Source: Microplitis mediator | Lineage: Eukaryota; Arthropoda; Insecta; Hymenoptera; Braconidae | Assembly: GCF_029852145.1 (NCBI RefSeq) | Contig: NC_079969.1 | Location: 8,618,001 to 8,682,000 of the forward strand | DNA: 64,000 nucleotides | Direction: 5' to 3' | Shown here: one piece after another, positions 59,433 to 64,000 of the stretch | Layout of the letters: each line of letters begins with the position of its first letter | Numbering within the stretch: position 1 is the stretch's first letter | Notes under the pieces: model-generated | Databases searched by the model: none | What the model was told of the DNA's origin: nothing | What the model saw: the letters and a program-made list of their open reading frames with translations, nothing else | Made by a program: the position numbers and the translations under genes

Positions 59433-61289
59433 ATGAATGGAGTTATTGATTTCAACGGTTACTTAAACTCGAAAAATATTTTCATCATGAAAGAATATTC
59501 GATGTATTTAATAGATCGTCATGGTAACGTAACTAGCAATAGACCTAAAGTAATGTTGCCAGAAATTAAAAATCTAAACGATTTAGACAGCGAGAGTAGA
59601 AAAAATTATGAAATTTATTACAAAAACTACGGAATAGAATGGACGACCGGTACAATAAAAAAAAATGCAGGAAGCTCTGGCATAATTGGATATCTCAGGC
59701 AATGTCGGAATGTTTTTGTAGCCGACAAGGACAAAAAACAAAAATTGATAAATTATATTAATTTAAAAATTGTCACAGAAAAAAACTATATACCTTTACG
59801 AGACTTGGGGTATAAAATAAATTTTCGAAACTCAACAAATTGTCATTATCATAAATCACCATCGAGCAATAATTGCGCCAACGACAATGTTTTGGACATG
59901 GTTAGATTGGTAATAAATAAAAAATTGTACGATAAGAATAGACGTGCGAATATACATTCTGTCATCGATTTCAATTATTACGAAAATGTGAATGATTTAG
60001 TAATTAAAGAATTATCAATTACTTGTATCGGGATTGATGGAAACGTAACATCACGTGATTTGCTAGTACAAAAGCCAGACCAGTTAGGGACAAAACCTGA
60101 CTGTTACAATAAATATTATCAAAGATATGGCATAAAATGGAAAGTTGGTAATATTGTATCATACAAAGTGATGAAAAAGCTAAAATATACTCTGAAGGAA
60201 TCATTGCATTTGTATGTTAAGGATAATGCTCAAAAAAATGTGTTATTGAATTTGAGTAATGAAGATGTTGGAAATAAAATAATTTGTTTGGATGGGCTAG
60301 GTTATGACGTTGGTAATATAGAACTAAACTTTACACTGTGCAAGTGGCATGATAATAAAGTGGTGAATAATTGTGCTGATGATAATGTTAGACTGATGAT
60401 CGATTGGTTGTCTGTTAAGAAATTAATCAAGCTTAAGATAAGCGATAACTCCAAACTTATGAAATTAAAAGAAAACGTTAAAACTCCTTCTATTGTCGTA
60501 AATAAGGGAGCTGTTTATCAGGATATGAAAGATATAAAAGGCAGATATGACCAAGCTCATGGGTCGCGCGAATTTTCTTCGGTTGGTAATGCAGCAGCTG
60601 CCTCTACGTCAACTGTTGATAAACGTAAGTTTGATAGCTTGAAGGTGACGCCCACTTTGGCTCAATATTACAATGCGTTTGCATCAGAATTATCATCAAC
60701 TGATCAGGCTCAAAAACGCCAAAGAATTGATGATAGCGATAAGGATGTTGATGTATTTGATATGGCATCAGAATTAGGAATTGAAATCAAAGATAATGAT
60801 AATGATGTGGTTAATATGGCATCAACATTGGGAATTAAAGTCAAAGATGATAATGCGCGAATGATTAACGAGACAGTGGCGCCCAATATGTCTCAAGATT
60901 ACCAAGCTAATGACTCGAATGACTTTCCGATTAATCAGACGAAAGAACAAACGAATTATGACGATGAAAGTGCTATTGATGATTTAAATCTAGAGTCATT
61001 GCTCAAATATCCAACAGATGATTTTCATAATTATTCATTCGATCTAGATGAATTTGATACTTTCTTAAATGATGATAAGATCAATGATAATAATAATCAT
61101 TGCAGTAAATTTCACGTCAACGAACCAAATAATCGAGTTGGGGAAAAATTGTTGAGTAGTTCAGTTTTCAATGATCCACTTAATTTACTTGACGATGATG
61201 ATAACCTCATCGATTTTATTAATATCGGAGGATTATCGCAATCTGATGTAATGTCCGATAATAGACGGGAAGATAATGACGACCAATAA
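59433..61289 (+). CDS. unknown protein, tandem family copy 3, truncated tail
   Basis: This intronless frame encodes 618 residues, exactly 2,370 bp after copy 2. Both domains and their C-x2-H-x7-C-A-x-D-N-V motifs are intact and nearly identical to copy 2. The tail has diverged: SLKVTPTLAQYYNAF replaces TLKATPTVVQYYDAS, several Asp changed to Asn or Val, and a deletion after DDESAID removes about 18 residues. The frame ends at TAA 61287-61289, where the other copies have GAA (Glu). Homologous tail sequence continues untranslated to about 61,400 with further lesions, so the last ~35 residues were lost. The N-terminal half looks constrained, so it may still be functional. Confidence 0.72.
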   Translation: MNGVIDFNGYLNSKNIFIMKEYSMYLIDRHGNVTSNRPKVMLPEIKNLNDLDSESRKNYEIYYKNYGIEWTTGTIKKNAGSSGIIGYLRQCRNVFVADKDKKQKLINYINLKIVTEKNYIPLRDLGYKINFRNSTNCHYHKSPSSNNCANDNVLDMVRLVINKKLYDKNRRANIHSVIDFNYYENVNDLVIKELSITCIGIDGNVTSRDLLVQKPDQLGTKPDCYNKYYQRYGIKWKVGNIVSYKVMKKLKYTLKESLHLYVKDNAQKNVLLNLSNEDVGNKIICLDGLGYDVGNIELNFTLCKWHDNKVVNNCADDNVRLMIDWLSVKKLIKLKISDNSKLMKLKENVKTPSIVVNKGAVYQDMKDIKGRYDQAHGSREFSSVGNAAAASTSTVDKRKFDSLKVTPTLAQYYNAFASELSSTDQAQKRQRIDDSDKDVDVFDMASELGIEIKDNDNDVVNMASTLGIKVKDDNARMINETVAPNMSQDYQANDSNDFPINQTKEQTNYDDESAIDDLNLESLLKYPTDDFHNYSFDLDEFDTFLNDDKINDNNNHCSKFHVNEPNNRVGEKLLSSSVFNDPLNLLDDDDNLIDFINIGGLSQSDVMSDNRREDNDDQ

Positions 61290-61400
61290 AATGAAATTTT
61301 CGATTAACAAATGTTAAATACTTATATTGTTATAATAATCCAAATAATGTATCAGTTGATGAAGATGAGTTGCATGATTTCATTGTTAATTACAAATTAT
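61290..61400 (+). pseudogene. untranslated remnant of the copy 3 tail
   Basis: After the premature stop, the DNA still aligns to the tail of copies 1 and 2 (ATGAAATTTTCGATTAACAA, ACTTATATTGTTAT, CCAAATAATGTATCAGTTGA), with a second stop and small indels. It ends near the expected stop (AATTATGA). Confidence 0.75.
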
Positions 61401-63000
61401 GATATGTTATTTCATCATGAATATCATTAAGAATATTTATGAATTCTTAAACGAAAAAAGAAAACAAATAGATCTGCTGTTAGTTTTATATATACATATA
61501 TATGGGCAGATTCATTACTTTTCGACGAAAGTGTGCGCGCGTAGATCACCGATTGGGACGCCAATTTTTTTCTCGGAAGTAAGTCAGAAAAGAAGGTGAT
61601 CCTAAAAATTTGAGCTCAATACCACTAAATCTGGCCACTGGAGAATTTTTTGAAATTTCAAAAAAAACAATGTTTTGGTTATTTTTAAAAATTTGAATCT
61701 CAGCATTTATATATCTTAAAGAGACTTGTCCGCCGGCATTTTTCTCTGTGTACACTCTACTTCCAAGAAAAAAATAGATATTTGCTCTAAACTAATACCC
61801 GGCTTAGTTCGGACTTTCCAATTGAACCATTGATTTAGCAAAATTTTTCCTTTTTTTTAAATTCTCTCATATCTACAGTTTTCTGAGTAGAAGGATAAAT
61901 AACAGCTGATATTTTTTGTGTAGATGTCTTCTGTTGATATTCGCCATAGTTTTCTTTAATTGCTCCGATTTCGTTTGTATACGGCCACCCAAAGCCGATC
62001 AATTTTTCAAAAATCACTATTTTTGGATACCTATTACCTTTTTCTCAGAAATTCAATTTGCTTCAAATTTTCAGGAAAGTTGCTTTGTTATATCCCTCAA
62101 AAACTCTGAAAATTTCAACTTTGGTATCGATCTTGGATCCGAGTTATAAATTTTCAAACATCTCGAAAATTGCTTTGTTTAAAATAATTTTTGCGAATTA
62201 GTTTTTATATATCTAGTGAATTATTTATTTGTTTTTAAATTTTTTATACTACTGCTGTTGATTCTTATTCAAGTAGTGTATTAAGAATAGGGACGATCGC
62301 AGCGATCTTCAACACGAAATATTTACTTTACTATATATATATGTCGGAGAGAAATGTATAACTGGGTTTTCCTAGAGACTTGAGAAAGTCCCAACTACAT
62401 TTAGTTTCAATTTTATTTAAGCAAAGATACTTAACAATATCATTTTTACAACTTAATCCGGTTGGGAAAATTTTTAAGCTTGTTGTAAAATATTTTTATG
62501 ACGGTAGGCTTGGACTTGGAGTGGCATCTGGTCACCGAAAGTTTGAGAGTAAGAGTACAGAATGCAATTAAAAAGTAGACACTCCTGGTTGATGACAAGC
62601 TGAGAACGCATCACATTATCCTGCTGACCGTGTATTTGTTCTCAAGTCTAATTTTACTGTCGTGCGTATTTTGTTAACTCAAAGATCGAGTTCTATTTTA
62701 AATTAGTGAATACTGTTATACTACATATGTATCAGAGTCCGCATAGTTTTGAGTGCAGTTATTACAATATTTAGTATCTCGTAAATATTCGACGCTGTGA
62801 TGTTTGTCTTAGTATACAATATATTATAATACTTTAATCGTTTGTTAACAATCACCTTGAGAGTAATTTTGTGTGACGGTATTCATTTTGTTGTTTACCA
62901 TAATGTTTGTTGAGTACAAATAATAGTGATAATAATGGAAGGAGTGAGGGTACTGCCTACCTACCTGCTCAACATCCCACATATATAGATTATATATATA
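61400..63000. other. gene-free stretch
   Basis: No frame here has splice, composition or family support. Several short frames (61399-61599, 61546-61755, 61916-62149, 62380-62571) look random. A short (TA)n run lies at about 62,990-63,007 immediately before the terminal element. Confidence 0.5.
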
Positions 63001-63007
63001 TATATAT

Positions 63008-64000
63008 TAGGGTGCTTCGTTTGAACCGACTATTTTTTTTTTTTCGCTCCCATCCCGAAATTTTGTTGGAAGTACTCCAAAAAAAATTCCCTGAGAGTTT
63101 GAGCCCTTAAAATTAATATTAAGTACTCGAACACAGCGTGTGAAGATTTCCCATTTAAAATACACGTAAACTTTGGTTTTTATTTTTTAAACTTCTATAA
63201 TTCCGCGGCATTTTATGATATCATCTCGCCCAAAGTCGGGATTTTTTCAGAATTAAATGTACTACAAAAGTGCCCAGTGTCGCGAAGTCGTAACTCATAC
63301 GGGTGGGGTAGTACGGACCGCTAAACCGAACTCTTTCATAGAATTCTTGTTTTTTTTTTATTATCTCATAAACAACAAGACCTACAGAAAAATTGTGAAA
63401 AATGATTTTATAGGAAATTTATTTTCCTACAAAAAAAGTCCTTAGCACCGAATCACTCAGATTGATATTTTCTGAGATATTAATTATTGAAGTTTAAGTA
63501 GCATTGAATTCCCATAAAATGTTATATCAAATCTTAGAAAATATTGATTTTTTATTTGACTAATATCTCAGAAAATATCAATCTGAGTGATTCGGTGCTA
63601 AGGACCTTTTTTGTAGGAAATTGAATTTCCCATAAAATTGTCATTTGCATTTTTTCTGTAGGTCTTGTTGTTTATGAGATAATGAGAGGAAAAACAAGAA
63701 TTCTATAAAAAAAATTCGGCTTAGCGGTCCGTACTACCCCACCCGTATGAGTTACGACTTCGCGACAACGGACACTTTTGTAGTACATTTAATTTTGAGA
63801 AAATCCCGACTTTGGGCGAGATGATATCATAAAATGCCGCGGAGTTATAGAAATTTAAAAAATAAAAACCTAAGTTTACGTGTATTTTAAATGGGAAATC
63901 TTCACACGCTGTGGTCGAGTACTGAATATCAATTTTAAGGGCTCAAACTCTTAGGAAATTTTTTTTGGAGTACTTCCAACGAAATTTCGGGATGGGAGCG
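63008..64000. mobile_element. long-inverted-repeat element (hAT-like end), truncated by the window end
   Basis: TAGGGTGCTTCGTTTGAACC opens the element. The left arm (to about 63,490) is repeated inverted from about 63,540 to the window end, where the text CAACGAAATTTCGGGATGGG mirrors 63,045-63,075. The right terminus and target duplication lie outside the window. The arms include GATTTCCCATTTAAAATACA and TCCTACAAAAAAAGTCCTTA modules also found in the 5372 and 35059 elements. Confidence 0.82.

Overview
The window looks like insect nuclear DNA, most likely from a parasitoid-type hymenopteran (the order is an inference). It is very AT-rich, its genes carry GT-AG introns, TATA-type promoters are visible, and cuticle-type structural genes, a neuronal choline transporter, an initiator tRNA and many short non-autonomous DNA transposons are present. 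No bacterial or organellar signal was seen.

Layout. 1-12.6 kb has no convincing gene; it holds degenerate tandem repeats, a TTAA-flanked MITE and an 821-bp hAT-type inverted-repeat element. 12.81-15.23 kb (+) is a three-exon resilin-like elastic cuticle protein. 15.5-20.3 kb is gene-free, with tandem repeats, poly-T and TA tracts. 20.37-24.22 kb (-) is a complete five-coding-exon high-affinity choline transporter (SLC5A7/CHT1), with an initiator tRNA-Met on the opposite strand inside its last intron. 25.8-26.9 kb is a ~181-bp tandem array. 27.41-28.36 kb (-) is a two-exon secreted protein with one peritrophin-A (CBM14) domain. 31.57-42.55 kb (-) is a 12-exon EF-hand-repeat protein whose largest intron holds nested transposons and an exon-like insert inside a MITE. 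43.92-45.16 and 46.48-47.74 kb (+) are two small secreted structural proteins with the same architecture. 47.9-51.3 kb is a cluster of inverted-repeat elements.

51.4-61.4 kb is the most unusual part. Three intronless genes repeat every ~2,370 bp and encode ~620-670-residue proteins of unknown function. Each has two copies of a domain ending in C-x2-H-x7-C-A-x-D-N-V, then a nuclear-localisation-like basic stretch and a long acidic, repeat-bearing tail. The copies are mosaics of each other. A fourth, broken copy upstream is split by a CACTG-ended transposon with a perfect terminal repeat. 61.4-63.0 kb shows no gene, and a long inverted-repeat element runs off the end of the window at 64,000.

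The ordinary genes point to cuticle and gut-lining structure (resilin-like, CBM14, two small secreted proteins), cholinergic transmission (CHT1) and a possible cilium or sperm EF-hand protein (inference). They do not form an evident pathway. Exon coordinates were worked out by reading splice sites and checking phase by hand, without transcript or database support.
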